From Prodigiosinella confusarubida (GTDB lineage: Bacteria > Pseudomonadota > Gammaproteobacteria > Enterobacterales > Enterobacteriaceae): DNA of 64,000 nt. The stretch's first letter is position 1. The number at the start of each line of letters is the position of its first letter. Location of the stretch: NCBI RefSeq assembly GCF_002847015.1, contig NZ_CP025085.1, positions 62,001 to 126,000 of the forward strand, given 5' to 3'. Made by a program: the position numbers and the translations under genes. Below the pieces are notes generated by a model, which was not told the origin of the DNA, ran no database searches, and worked only from the letters and a program-made list of their open reading frames with translations. Of this stretch, positions 11,247-22,763 are shown in pieces.

Positions 11247-12029
11247 CTAGCCGATCTGCGCCGATAACATGCTTAGCGATCCCATCTCAATACCATCCAC
11301 CAGCACTGAAATCGGCTCTTCACCATCCCAGCTTCCCAGCACATATAGCAATGGCAGGAAATGTTCCGGCGTCGGGTTGGAAAACGCCGCATCCTCATGC
11401 TGTGTAAAATTCACCAATGGATGCTGTTTGCCTCGATAAGTCAGGTTTTCACGCACAAAATCATTAAATGCCACCGCCCAAGAATAAGGAGCCATATCTC
11501 CCTGCCACTTCACCATTCGCAAATTATGTACAACATTGCCACTGGCAACGATCATAACGCCTTGATCTCGTAGCGTAGCCAGCTTGCGGCCCAATTCATA
11601 ATGATACTCTGCCGTCTGCGATCCATCCACACTCAGTTGTACAACCGGGATATTCGCGTCGGGGTACATTTTTATCAATACGCCCCAGGCCCCGTGATCC
11701 AACCCCCAGTCACCGTGATCGGCGGATACCGCAATCGGTGCCAACAATTGTTGGATTTTATAAGCCAATTCTGGTGCACCAGGAGCAGGATATTGAGTAT
11801 CGAATAGCGCCTGTGGAAAACCGCCAAAATCATGGATAGTACGTGGTTTTTCCATCACGGTGACAGCTGTACCACGGGTATACCAGTGTGCGGATATTGC
11901 CAGAATCGCCTTTGGCCGTGGTAGTGTTTCTCCCAGCCGGCTCCAGACACGGGTATAGTCATTGTCTTCCAGCACGTTCATCGGACTACCATGTCCGAGG
12001 AACAGTGCGGGCATCCGGGAAGTGCTCAT
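11247..12029 (-). CDS. ygiD: 4,5-DOPA extradiol dioxygenase (LigB family) YgiD
   Basis: A 260-residue extradiol ring-cleavage dioxygenase of the LigB superfamily; the E. coli protein opens the ring of L-DOPA in vitro. Metal-binding candidates are His in LFLGHGSPMN, His in ISAHWYTRG and His in GLDHGAWG; the SGNVVHNLR segment is also conserved. AAGGAT lies 6 bases before the ATG at 12029, so this start is preferred over in-frame ATGs at 12050 and 12080. The physiological substrate is unknown, but plant phenolics are possible for a plant-associated host. Confidence 0.92.
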   Translation of the reverse strand: MSTSRMPALFLGHGSPMNVLEDNDYTRVWSRLGETLPRPKAILAISAHWYTRGTAVTVMEKPRTIHDFGGFPQALFDTQYPAPGAPELAYKIQQLLAPIAVSADHGDWGLDHGAWGVLIKMYPDANIPVVQLSVDGSQTAEYHYELGRKLATLRDQGVMIVASGNVVHNLRMVKWQGDMAPYSWAVAFNDFVRENLTYRGKQHPLVNFTQHEDAAFSNPTPEHFLPLLYVLGSWDGEEPISVLVDGIEMGSLSMLSAQIG

Positions 12030-12210
12030 AAGCGTATCCTTAATTAACATTGGTAACGATATGGACACTACTTTACGCACATGTTTTTCAAAATGCTGTC
12101 AGATAAACGTGATAAAGACAGTCAATAAATTTGACAGTAACTTGTTATCAATTATGAAAAATGAAGGTTGGCACTTTAAGAGGTGGCAGTCATTGCATTG
12201 TTTCCACATA

Positions 12211-12249
12211 AAAAAAAGCGGCACATAGTCTATTACTATGTGCCGCTTT
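12211..12249 (-). terminator. Rho-independent terminator of rnpB
   Basis: On the minus strand: a 15-bp perfect stem (AAAGCGGCACATAGT and its complement) with a 5-base loop, followed by a run of eight or more U residues (A-run at 12211-12217 plus the paired As). It lies just beyond the 3' end of the RNase P RNA. Confidence 0.92.
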
Positions 12250-12255
12250 AAAAGA

Positions 12256-12634
<379 letters not shown>

Positions 12635-12641
12635 GGCGCGG

Positions 12642-12670
12642 ATGATAGGGCATATTGACGCTATTGTCAT
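12642..12670 (-). promoter_or_regulatory. rnpB promoter
   Basis: On the minus strand: -35 ATGACA (12665-12670), a 17-base spacer, and -10 TATCAT (12642-12647), then 7 bases to the expected first base of M1 RNA at 12634. It fits entirely in the 42-bp gap after the rsmI stop. The G/C-rich CCGCGCC between -10 and +1 resembles a stringent-control discriminator. Confidence 0.75.
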
Positions 12671-12676
12671 CCTTGT

Positions 12677-13546
12677 TTATTCGTTTTTTCCATCTTGTTC
12701 CAAAGCATACCGGTACAAGGCATTTTTCTTCACACTGTGAATTTCCGCCGCCAACGCCGCCGCCTTTTTCAAAGGTAGCGCTTCCCGCAGCAACGCCATC
12801 GTCCTTAACGCTTCAGCTGGCAACGCATCTTCATCCGGCTGATGGCCCTCAACAATCAGCACCATCTCACCTTTACGCCGGTTTTCATCTTCCAGTACCC
12901 AGTGCAACAACTCACCTACCGGCGCACCATGAATTGACTCCCAGGTTTTGGTCAGTTCACGCGCCAACACGATATAACGCTGTGGCCCCAATACCTCACA
13001 GATATCCTGCAAACTCTCCAGCAAACGATGTGTCGATTCGTAAAAAATCAGCGTTCTCGGTTCTTCCTGCAACTCACGTAATATGTCTTTACGCGCTTTG
13101 GTTTTGGCAGGCAAAAAACCTTCATAACAGAAACGATTAGATGCGATACCAGCCGCAGAAAGCGCAGTGATAGCCGCGCAGGGGCCAGGCAAGGGCACGA
13201 TACGGATCCCGGCTTCACGGCAACGTCTGACCAGGTGATAACCAGGATCGTTAATCAGAGGCGTTCCGGCATCCGATACCAACGCGATGCTCATCCCACC
13301 CTGTAAGCGGGTTAGCAATTGTTCTGTTTTCTGCTGTTCATTATGGTCATGCAGTGCGAACAGTCGCGCATTAATTGCGAAATGTTGTAACAATAAACCA
13401 GTATGCCGGGTATCCTCTGCCGCAATAAGATCGACATGTTTCAATACGGCCAGTGCCCGTTGGGTAATATCGCCAAGATTACCAATGGGTGTCGGCACAA
13501 TGTACAGGGTGGAGACAGAAATCTCTGCTTGTTGGTCTTGATTCAT
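12677..13546 (-). CDS. rsmI: 16S rRNA 2'-O-methyltransferase RsmI (C1402)
   Basis: A 289-residue SAM-dependent tetrapyrrole-methylase-fold enzyme that methylates the 2'-O of C1402 in 16S rRNA, supporting start-codon fidelity. The N-terminal [18 protein letters not shown], the EDTRHTG motif, [14 protein letters not shown] and [15 protein letters not shown] are typical. It is divergent from lpoA across 59 bp and reads towards rnpB. Length is close to E. coli (286). Confidence 0.97.
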   Translation of the reverse strand: MNQDQQAEISVSTLYIVPTPIGNLGDITQRALAVLKHVDLIAAEDTRHTGLLLQHFAINARLFALHDHNEQQKTEQLLTRLQGGMSIALVSDAGTPLINDPGYHLVRRCREAGIRIVPLPGPCAAITALSAAGIASNRFCYEGFLPAKTKARKDILRELQEEPRTLIFYESTHRLLESLQDICEVLGPQRYIVLARELTKTWESIHGAPVGELLHWVLEDENRRKGEMVLIVEGHQPDEDALPAEALRTMALLREALPLKKAAALAAEIHSVKKNALYRYALEQDGKNE

Positions 13547-13605
13547 TGTTTCATCCGGGTTGCCGATTTAATATTGAGCATCTCTAAAACATTACTGGAT
13601 ACAGT

Positions 13606-15635
<2,030 letters not shown>

Positions 15636-15639
<4 letters not shown>

Positions 15640-15992
15640 ACCATCGTGCCACCGGAACTCAATTTGAGCAACAGGCCCGGCGTTATCTGGAACATGCCGG
15701 GTTGGTTTTCGTGGCAGCCAATGTGACATTGCGTGGTGGCGAGCTGGATTTAATCATGCAAGACCGTCAGACTCTGGTCTTTGTCGAGGTTCGTTACCGG
15801 CGTAATGCCGACTTTGGTGATGCTGCTGCCAGCGTTACCTGGCGGAAACAGCGACGGTTACTTCATGCGGCAGCGGTCTGGTTATCTCGCCAGGGGGGCA
15901 GTCTGGATACTATTGACTGCCGCTTTGATGTGCTGGCAATTACCGGTAATCAGATAGACTGGATTCCCAATGCGTTTGCCGCACACACATAA
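15636..15992 (+). CDS. yraN: UPF0102 family protein YraN (non-canonical start likely)
   Basis: A YraN-family protein with a restriction-endonuclease-like (PD-(D/E)xK) fold: [11 protein letters not shown], then FVEVRYRR carries the expected acidic and Lys/Arg-rich core. Its cellular role is unknown. Residues [18 protein letters not shown] upstream of the first TTG (15702) clearly match the family N-terminus, yet the frame has no ATG, GTG or TTG between the stop at 15582 and 15702. The best candidate is a CTG at 15636 overlapping the lpoA stop, giving 118 residues by translational coupling. ATC at 15633, ATT at 15606 or a sequence error are alternatives. Confidence 0.82.
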
Positions 15993-16032
15993 TTTTTCTG
16001 ATTCCTAACCCTGAAAAGTAGGTTAACCAAAC

Positions 16033-16623
16033 GTGCTGGATAGAATTAAAGTCTGTTTTACCGAGAGTATTCAAACTCAGATTGCTGCTGCAGAAGCACT
16101 GCCTGACGCCATTTCTCGAGCAGCGGTCGCCATGGTTCAATCATTACTTAATGGTAACAAAATTCTGTGCTGTGGTAATGGTACGTCAGCTGCCAACGCA
16201 CAGCATTTCGCCGCCAGTATGATTAATCGTTTTGAGACAGAACGGCCCAGCTTACCGGCTATTGCACTTAGTGCAGATAATGTGGTCTTAACAGCGATTG
16301 CCAATGATCGATTACACGAGGAAGTCTATGCCAAACAGGTTCGCGCATTAGGACAGACCGGGGACGTGTTGCTGGCAATCTCAACCCGCGGAAACAGCCG
16401 TGATATTGTGAAAGCGGTCGAAGCAGCAGTGACAAGGGATATGACCATTGTGGCATTAACCGGTTATGATGGCGGCGAGTTGGCGGGTCTGCTTGGTCAA
16501 CAAGACGTGGAAATCCGCATCCCTTCCCACCGTAGTGCCCGTATACAAGAGATGCACATGCTGACAGTCAACTGTCTGTGCGATTTAATTGATAACACGC
16601 TTTTTCCACACCAAAACGACTAA
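16033..16623 (+). CDS. diaA: DnaA initiator-associating protein DiaA
   Basis: A 196-residue SIS-domain protein that binds DnaA as a tetramer and promotes its assembly at oriC. The phosphosugar-isomerase-like core is visible in [15 protein letters not shown] and [19 protein letters not shown]. The start is a GTG with AGG about 10 bases upstream; E. coli DiaA is also 196 residues. It follows yraN by 40 bp and precedes dolP by 9 bp. GmhA is a related family, but the neighbourhood settles the identity. Confidence 0.95.
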   Translation: MLDRIKVCFTESIQTQIAAAEALPDAISRAAVAMVQSLLNGNKILCCGNGTSAANAQHFAASMINRFETERPSLPAIALSADNVVLTAIANDRLHEEVYAKQVRALGQTGDVLLAISTRGNSRDIVKAVEAAVTRDMTIVALTGYDGGELAGLLGQQDVEIRIPSHRSARIQEMHMLTVNCLCDLIDNTLFPHQND

Positions 16624-16632
16624 GGAGCACCC

Positions 16633-17205
16633 ATGAGGATATATTCTTGCATTGCCGTGCTATCTGCAGCCCTGCTGCTACAAGGCTGTCTCGGGGTTGT
16701 GGCTGTCGGCAGCGCCGTTGCAACAAAATCCGCGACTGATCCGCGAACAATAGGAACCCAGGTGGATGACGGAACGCTGGAATTGCGCGTATCCAATGCA
16801 TTAAGCAAAGATGCTCAAATAAGTAAAGAAGCACGCGTGGTGGCTACTGCCTATCAAGGCAAAGTGCTGCTGACCGGCCAGTCTCCAAATACGGAACTGT
16901 CTAATCGGGCGAAACAGATCGCTATGGGCGTGGAAGGGGCTACGGAAGTTTATAACGAAATCCGTAAAGGCAAACCGATATCATTAGGCACTGCCTCCAT
17001 GGATACCTGGCTCACAACCAAGATACGCTCTCAGTTATTGGCTAGTGACACAGTGAAATCATCCGATGTCAAAGTTACCACGGAAAACAGCGAAGTATTC
17101 CTGCTCGGAATAGTAACCCGTCGTGAAGGTGCGGCGGCGGCAGAAATCGCCAGTAAAGTCAGTGGTGTAAAACATGTAACTACCGCTTTCACCTATCTGG
17201 ATTAG
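16633..17205 (+). CDS. dolP: Outer-membrane lipoprotein DolP (YraP), BON domains
   Basis: A 190-residue lipoprotein with two BON domains that binds anionic phospholipid and localises at division sites, supporting outer-membrane integrity. The lipobox is LLQGC (Cys19). The BON repeats span roughly residues 45-115 and 118-190, each with a central Gly-x-x-x-L/V turn. AAGGAG lies 6 bases before the ATG. In E. coli the gene is in the sigma-E regulon; I looked for a GGAACTT-type box upstream and did not find one. Confidence 0.95.
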   Translation: MRIYSCIAVLSAALLLQGCLGVVAVGSAVATKSATDPRTIGTQVDDGTLELRVSNALSKDAQISKEARVVATAYQGKVLLTGQSPNTELSNRAKQIAMGVEGATEVYNEIRKGKPISLGTASMDTWLTTKIRSQLLASDTVKSSDVKVTTENSEVFLLGIVTRREGAAAAEIASKVSGVKHVTTAFTYLD

Positions 17206-17256
17206 ACCCACTGTTATGGCAAAACCGTCAGACTGCTGACAAACTTGCATGAGCAC

Positions 17257-17294
17257 AAATGGCCCATTCTTGAACAAGCAAGACTGGGCCATTT
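17257..17294. terminator. Bidirectional terminator after dolP
   Basis: A 10-bp perfect stem AAATGGCCCA (17257-17266) and TGGGCCATTT (17285-17294) around an 18-base loop, with A/T-rich flanks giving U-runs on both strands. It separates dolP from the convergent lyase-like gene. Confidence 0.75.
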
Positions 17295-17313
17295 TGAATC
17301 AAACCGTTAAATA

Positions 17314-18648
17314 TCATCGTAGCGTTTCATTACCAAGAATGCCGATGTCAGCAAGCTGTTTTCTGGTCGGCGGTGATAACAACCAAATATTCCGCCTGGT
17401 TTCAACACTGACGTTTCTGGCACTTTTCCCTGTGTCAGAGTCCTCTGCTCCCGTTAGTAATGAGGCATATCCTGCACGAATAATCTGCTGTTGGTAACGG
17501 GGTTGGGCAAGGGCCGCATCTGCCTGCAGCATTAATGGAATCAACCGACTGCTTTGGCGGTCCAGCGTTTTATGCGGCCATAGCTTGTTTTCGTCCAGAT
17601 AAGGGGCCATAAAATCCAGCATCGCTATCAGTCCGCTCCCCTTTGCTGTTCGATATTTCCAGAGATTTTCACCGACTTTATCTGCCAGAATAGCCATGGA
17701 TGTCACCGCTTGCAGATTAAAATAGCTATAGTGAAAAGAGCGAGTGCGAGCCAGCTCTTCTGGCTGTGAGCCATCTGCCGCAAGCTGGTGATCAAGCTTC
17801 TGGCGCTGGAGTTCTACCATCGCTTTTACCAATGCAGGTTGCTTCAGATACCAGGCAATACCTGCAACCTGAACCGCATACCAACTGCCATGATTATTCT
17901 TCGCCGTAGCCTCTTTCTTACCATTCCTGCTAGTTTGCAGCCAGGTGAGATACTCATTCATCCACTGGTGCATCTTTTGCTCATCCTGTGCGGTCCATTT
18001 CGGAGACTGACGCAGCATAACCAATGAATCAACGATACGAGTCGAAAAGTAACGGCCATCAAGAACGCCAGCACCACGTCCAGCATTAATACCCGGAATC
18101 CCTTGCGCGTAATTGAGATTTGGATTCATACGGGTAGCTGGTTCAATAAACCAGGTACGGATCATTGAAATAGCTTTATTGGCGTATTCAGGCTTGTCCG
18201 AAAAATACCAGGCCAATGTCAGCGCCTGAACATGTTCTGTGAAAGCCGCCAGTCGAACACCATCACTTTGCTCATTTTTACTGGCAGGATTGACCTGTCC
18301 ATCTCGCCGAATCCAGGGGAGTCCATCCTCCTTTTCCGGGTCAGGCCACCAATAGGCACTCAGACTCATATAATCGTGACGGGAACCGCTGGGAGGTATT
18401 GAAAGTTTTTGAGTAACCGAGGGGTTAGGAGCCTGAAGTACTTTGTTCGCTTCCGATAAAAGTTGACGATAGGCCAATCGGGTCTGAGGTGTTGCTACCT
18501 GTTGCTTAAGCTGCTGTTTAACCGTTTGTAGCTGGGTTGGATCCAAAAATACATAAGCATGCCTGTTGTTTTCAGCACTTGCGCTTCCTATTACACTAAA
18601 GCCGCCCCATAACGAGAGCGCCAACAGCAGCAAATAACTCGGGTACAT
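17314..18648 (-). CDS. Secreted alginate-lyase-family (PL5-like) protein
   Basis: A 444-residue exported protein; the signal peptide ends at GSASA before ENNRH (about residue 25). The body reads as the alginate lyase (PL5/AlgL-type) alpha-toroid: WWPDP at 100-104, IPGINAGRGAGVLDG at 184-198, NNHGSWY at 251-257 (candidate catalytic Asn252-His253), and ELARTRSFHYSYFNLQ at 298-313, with Arg301 and Tyr307 as candidate catalytic residues. Such enzymes cleave polymannuronate-like uronates by beta-elimination in the periplasm. AAGGG lies 7 bases before the ATG. It follows mtgA by 57 AT-rich bases. No alginate synthesis genes are near, so the substrate could be an endogenous or plant uronic-acid polymer. 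Confidence 0.8.
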   Translation of the reverse strand: MYPSYLLLLALSLWGGFSVIGSASAENNRHAYVFLDPTQLQTVKQQLKQQVATPQTRLAYRQLLSEANKVLQAPNPSVTQKLSIPPSGSRHDYMSLSAYWWPDPEKEDGLPWIRRDGQVNPASKNEQSDGVRLAAFTEHVQALTLAWYFSDKPEYANKAISMIRTWFIEPATRMNPNLNYAQGIPGINAGRGAGVLDGRYFSTRIVDSLVMLRQSPKWTAQDEQKMHQWMNEYLTWLQTSRNGKKEATAKNNHGSWYAVQVAGIAWYLKQPALVKAMVELQRQKLDHQLAADGSQPEELARTRSFHYSYFNLQAVTSMAILADKVGENLWKYRTAKGSGLIAMLDFMAPYLDENKLWPHKTLDRQSSRLIPLMLQADAALAQPRYQQQIIRAGYASLLTGAEDSDTGKSARNVSVETRRNIWLLSPPTRKQLADIGILGNETLR

Positions 18649-18705
18649 ATTCGCCCTTTAGAATAAATCATCTATCACAACTTACTTATATTAATACTCT
18701 TTTTA

Positions 18706-19437
18706 CTATAATCCATTCGTTTTCAGAAATGCCTCTCCGCCAATCTGGTGCATCTGTCTCAAAATCCATTGCTGTCTACGTATGACATAGACTGATGGGG
18801 CATTGGCATGATAGTGAATAGGGTTAGGTAATACAGCAGCCAACATTGCCGCCTCGCTGGCAGTCAGACGGCTGGCTGGCTTCTTGAAATAATATCTGGC
18901 CGCACGCTCGACGCCAAACACGCCTGGTCCAAATTCAGCGATATTAAGATATACCGTCAGAATACGGCGTTTGGTCCAGACTAGCTCGATGGCGACCGTT
19001 AACCCGGCCTCCAGACCTTTGCGAAACCAACTACGGCTATCCCACAACATCAGATTTTTCACTGTTTGTTGTGACAAGGTCGATGCGCCTCGAATACGTC
19101 CTTCGTAGCGTTCATTGTGTCTGAGAGCCGCATTGATCGCTGCAAAATCAAATCCCCAATGATACGGGAACTTCTGATCCTCTGCCGCAATGACAGCTAA
19201 TGGCATCGCCGGTGCGATCTCATCCATCGAGACCCAATCGGAGTGGGCCACATAAGAAAAATTTCCATTAAACCAAGCCGTTAGTTGTCTATCAACCATC
19301 ACAGTCGAAAAAGGTACTGGCAAGAAAGCAAACAATAATATTTCCAGCAGCCAGAACCCCAACACCACCAGTATCGCCCGGGAAATCCAACGTTTTGTCG
19401 TCACGAAAAGACGAGTGCGGTAACGCTCCGGCCTCAT
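18706..19437 (-). CDS. mtgA: Monofunctional biosynthetic peptidoglycan transglycosylase
   Basis: A 243-residue GT51 glycosyltransferase that polymerises lipid II into glycan strands at the inner membrane. It has one N-terminal membrane segment ([20 protein letters not shown], residues 21-40). The catalytic-site motifs are [14 protein letters not shown] (Glu86) and [13 protein letters not shown], with [20 protein letters not shown] following. Its start overlaps the elbB stop by 4 bp. Length equals E. coli MtgA within one residue. Confidence 0.97.
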   Translation of the reverse strand: MRPERYRTRLFVTTKRWISRAILVVLGFWLLEILLFAFLPVPFSTVMVDRQLTAWFNGNFSYVAHSDWVSMDEIAPAMPLAVIAAEDQKFPYHWGFDFAAINAALRHNERYEGRIRGASTLSQQTVKNLMLWDSRSWFRKGLEAGLTVAIELVWTKRRILTVYLNIAEFGPGVFGVERAARYYFKKPASRLTASEAAMLAAVLPNPIHYHANAPSVYVIRRQQWILRQMHQIGGEAFLKTNGL

Positions 19438-20090
19438 TCAGTCAAAGCCAGTACACGAGAAACCAACTTCTCAATACCTGTAGCAGCTTCACTAATGGAA
19501 TTCGCTAACATATAGGCTGGCGTAGTCACAATCTTGTTATCAATGTCGACCACAATATCATTCACTGGACAAACGACATGGGTACCGCCCATCTCCTCAA
19601 TGGTTTCTGCTGTTTCAATATCATTGCCAATGGTAAGGCGAACAGGAGTTTTAAGCAGTTTTGGTAAAATGGCTGGAGCGATGCAAATAAAACCAATTGG
19701 TTTGTTTTGCTTATAAATTTCATTTGTTAGTAATTTCAGGTCTTCATCAACTTGGCACGCTGCACCACGGATGGCAAAATCACTCAAATTTTTTGCAGCA
19801 CCAAACCCACCAGGAACAATGAGTGCGTCAATCTGCCGTGCGTCCGCCGCAGACAAAGGCTGGATTTTCCCTCTGGCGATACGTGCGGACTCCGCTAAAA
19901 CATTGCGTTTCTCGCTGGTTACTTCCCCGGTCAGATGATTCACTACATGCAGTTGCTCCTTATCTGGAGCGAAGCAAACAGCTTCAGCACCAGCCCGATC
20001 AATTGCAAGCAGAGTCAAGACAGCTTCGTGAATCTCTGAACCATCAAAAACTCCACACCCACTAAGTACGACGCCGACTTTTTTCATCAT
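19434..20090 (-). CDS. elbB: Glyoxalase ElbB (DJ-1/PfpI superfamily)
   Basis: A 218-residue DJ-1/PfpI-superfamily protein with weak glyoxalase activity in E. coli. It begins [20 protein letters not shown], has [17 protein letters not shown] before the nucleophile region, and GFICIAPAI with the Cys elbow (CIAP). It is followed by mtgA with a 4-bp overlap, the same pair as in E. coli. The start is the ATG at 20090, with AGGTTTAT a few bases upstream. Confidence 0.95.
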   Translation of the reverse strand: MMKKVGVVLSGCGVFDGSEIHEAVLTLLAIDRAGAEAVCFAPDKEQLHVVNHLTGEVTSEKRNVLAESARIARGKIQPLSAADARQIDALIVPGGFGAAKNLSDFAIRGAACQVDEDLKLLTNEIYKQNKPIGFICIAPAILPKLLKTPVRLTIGNDIETAETIEEMGGTHVVCPVNDIVVDIDNKIVTTPAYMLANSISEAATGIEKLVSRVLALTE

Positions 20091-20206
20091 ATAAACCTCA
20101 TTTCATTACATCAACTAATTGATTTTTTGATTGACAAACACTAATCTACATAACACATTTTAATGATTCTTGTAACAAACGGCGCTATATTTGCTATGGT
20201 GTTTGT

Positions 20207-20334
20207 TGCCAGAAGATGTAATTCCACACACACCTGCGAACTAACAACTTTGAGAGCAGATTGCAGGTGTACAAGTTTCCCTGGTGTTGGCGCATAATTC
20301 GCGCACCCCGGCTTCGGTCGGGGTCATTTTTTTT
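20207..20334 (+). ncRNA. arcZ: Hfq-dependent small RNA ArcZ
   Basis: The 3' half (TTTCCCTGGTGTTGGCGCAT, then AATTCGCGCACCCCGG, a short GC hairpin and eight Ts at 20327-20334) is nearly identical to E. coli ArcZ, and the location between elbB and arcB is the same. ArcZ activates rpoS translation and represses motility and other genes. It is processed by RNase E to a 3' fragment that would start near 20274 here. The 5' end is approximate: TATGGT in an extended -10 (TGC before it) at 20195-20200 suggests a start near 20207. The U-tract overlaps the last arcB codons on the other strand. Confidence 0.92.
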
Positions 20335-22663
20335 CAGCTTCTGAAACCCAATCCTTCAGCATTTGAACATCATGACGCCAATCATGCTTTAGTTCGTCAA
20401 TCCACTCCTGAACGTTATCCCACCAAGCCGGCAATGTTGTGGTCTGAATCTGCTGGGCTACCTGCTGCAAATGCCGTAACCCTACCGTTCCGGCCGCACC
20501 TTTGATTTTGTGTCCTTCTTCCGCGATACCTTTCTGATCACGTGCCGTCATATTGGAATCCAGTATTGCCAGATAGCCCGGCATCATTTGCTCGAACATC
20601 GCCAGACTTTGATGAATCAGTTTCGGACCAATCAAATCGAGATATTGTTCCAGCATGGCGATATCCAACGTGTTTTCCTGAACCGACTCAGGAATATCTT
20701 CCGACACGACAGGGGCGTCGCCTTCATGATGATCCCAATACTGTTTGATGACGGCAGTCAGTGCCGGCACGGAAAGTGGTTTGCTCAGCACATCGTCCAT
20801 ACCTGCATCCAGATATTCTTTTTTGTCCTTGAGTACATTGGCCGTCAACGCAACCAGCGGCGGCAGATCCCGATGGGCATAACGCTCACGCAGCTTACGA
20901 GCCACATCCAGACCCGTCATATCCGGCAACTGGATATCCAGCAGCACCAGGTCAAACTCGTCAGGATCAAACATATCCAGCGCCGCCTGACCGGTCATTG
21001 CCACATCGACGCTATTGCCCAGTTTTTCCAGTACCGAGCGGGCCACCACCACATTCAACTCAATATCTTCCACCAGTAAGACATTCAGTGCCGGCAATGG
21101 TATGTCTTCCTCACCTTCGGCATCTGCGCTCTCTCCTTCCACCGCTGGCGCCACGACTGTCAAAGTGAAACAAGAACCTTTGCCCAGTTCACTGGTAACA
21201 AGAATGTCGCCGCCCATGTTCTGCGCCAAACGCTTCGATACTGCCAGACCGATGCCGGTTCCGGTGGCCGGTTTGCCGCCATTCTGATCCTTTACCTGAT
21301 AGTACATGGAGAAGATTTTTTCTAACTCATCGACGGGAATGCCCATACCGGAGTCTTCAACCTCAAAGCACAGCTGATCACCTGGTCCATACTCCACTCG
21401 CACCACAATGTTTCCCTGCTGGGTAAACTTCACAGCATTACTCAGCAGGTTCCACAGGATTTGACGTAACCGGGTACCATCCGTAATGACGCTCTTCGGC
21501 AAGGGTTGATGCAGTTCCATTTTTAATCGCAGCCCTTTCGGTTGCGCCAGCAACCCACCCAGATTCTCCAGGTCGACGACAAAGCCTTCAAAATCTATCG
21601 GCTGATTATCCAGTTGAACCTTACGGCGTTCCTGCTTATCCATTTCAATGACATCGTTGAAAATATTGCCCAGCGTGATAGCGCTGACATGGATGGTCTT
21701 CAGGTATTTCTGCTGTTCCGTATCCAGATGTGTATCGAGCAGAATACGGCTTAAACCGACAATGCCATTAAGCGGCGTACGAAGCTCGTGGCTGATTGTT
21801 GAGATGAAAGTGGTCTTCTCCCTGCTCGCATTCTCTAACGCGTCCTGGTAACGCTTACGCTCCGTTATATCGCGTCCAAACCCCATCAACCCATGTCGTT
21901 TTCCCATTCGGTCATAAAATGGTACTTTTCGTAGTTCAAAACAGGCCTTGCGCCCATCGGGGTATACCAGCCACTGCTCATAGGTCAGGGAAACATTATG
22001 ACGGAAAACTTTTTCATCGGTTTCCATCACTTTTTCCGCAATTTCTGGCGTGTAAACATCGATTGGTGTCAGACCAATCAGCTGCTTCTGGCTTTTGCCA
22101 AGCAACAATTCCATCGCACGGTTGCAACCAGAGAACTCTTTATTTTCATTACGATAATAAACCAGGTCTGGTGAAGCATCGAGAAAGGAACGCAGCAAGG
22201 CTGATTGTTGCTCTAGCTCAACCTGCGCCTGTTCCCGACGAGACATCTCCTCGCGCAATTTACTCACCATCAGCAGACGAGCGTCTTCGGCTTTGATACG
22301 ATCCGCAATTTCCTGATTAAGCTGAACAATATTATCTTGTAATTGTTCATTCAGTTGCTGGTCGCGATGACGCATTTCCTCCAACTTGGCTACCAGCTTG
22401 GCAAGCCGCTGACGCGACTCTTCCAGTTGTTCCACCACGACAGAAAGGAAATAAACCGCCCAGGGAGTGATCACCAGGCCAAAAAAGATGGATCGCACAA
22501 CATCAATACTGGTGACTTCACCACTGAGCAATAGTGTTACCGCCATCTGCACCACCAGTGCCAACAACACCAGCACCGAAGCCAGTAGCAGAGAAAAACG
22601 GACAAGACCCAGTTTTACCATTAAATCAACGTAGTACTGAGCCAATAGCCGGATTTGCTTCAT
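20324..22663 (-). CDS. arcB: Aerobic respiration control hybrid sensor kinase ArcB
   Basis: A 779-residue inner-membrane tripartite kinase that senses quinone redox state and phosphorylates ArcA. Two membrane segments lie at about 24-48 and 58-77, then a coiled linker, a PAS domain with redox cysteines Cys180 and Cys241, the H-box HELRTPLNG with His292, the N- and G-boxes (NLLSNAVKF, GTGIGLAV), a receiver with Asp576 (LVLLDIQLPD) and an Hpt domain with His718 (GHKIKGAAGT). All phosphorelay residues are present. The stop codon lies inside the terminator of convergent arcZ, and yhcC is 100 bp upstream. Confidence 0.98.
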   Translation of the reverse strand: MKQIRLLAQYYVDLMVKLGLVRFSLLLASVLVLLALVVQMAVTLLLSGEVTSIDVVRSIFFGLVITPWAVYFLSVVVEQLEESRQRLAKLVAKLEEMRHRDQQLNEQLQDNIVQLNQEIADRIKAEDARLLMVSKLREEMSRREQAQVELEQQSALLRSFLDASPDLVYYRNENKEFSGCNRAMELLLGKSQKQLIGLTPIDVYTPEIAEKVMETDEKVFRHNVSLTYEQWLVYPDGRKACFELRKVPFYDRMGKRHGLMGFGRDITERKRYQDALENASREKTTFISTISHELRTPLNGIVGLSRILLDTHLDTEQQKYLKTIHVSAITLGNIFNDVIEMDKQERRKVQLDNQPIDFEGFVVDLENLGGLLAQPKGLRLKMELHQPLPKSVITDGTRLRQILWNLLSNAVKFTQQGNIVVRVEYGPGDQLCFEVEDSGMGIPVDELEKIFSMYYQVKDQNGGKPATGTGIGLAVSKRLAQNMGGDILVTSELGKGSCFTLTVVAPAVEGESADAEGEEDIPLPALNVLLVEDIELNVVVARSVLEKLGNSVDVAMTGQAALDMFDPDEFDLVLLDIQLPDMTGLDVARKLRERYAHRDLPPLVALTANVLKDKKEYLDAGMDDVLSKPLSVPALTAVIKQYWDHHEGDAPVVSEDIPESVQENTLDIAMLEQYLDLIGPKLIHQSLAMFEQMMPGYLAILDSNMTARDQKGIAEEGHKIKGAAGTVGLRHLQQVAQQIQTTTLPAWWDNVQEWIDELKHDWRHDVQMLKDWVSEAEKK

Positions 22664-22763
22664 AGTGTTTTTCCTTAGTCGTGGACCCGCAAATCATACC
22701 GTAAAATAATAATGAGCGCGGTAAATGAGCAGTTAATTTGCGAACCGCCACGAATATCGGTCT

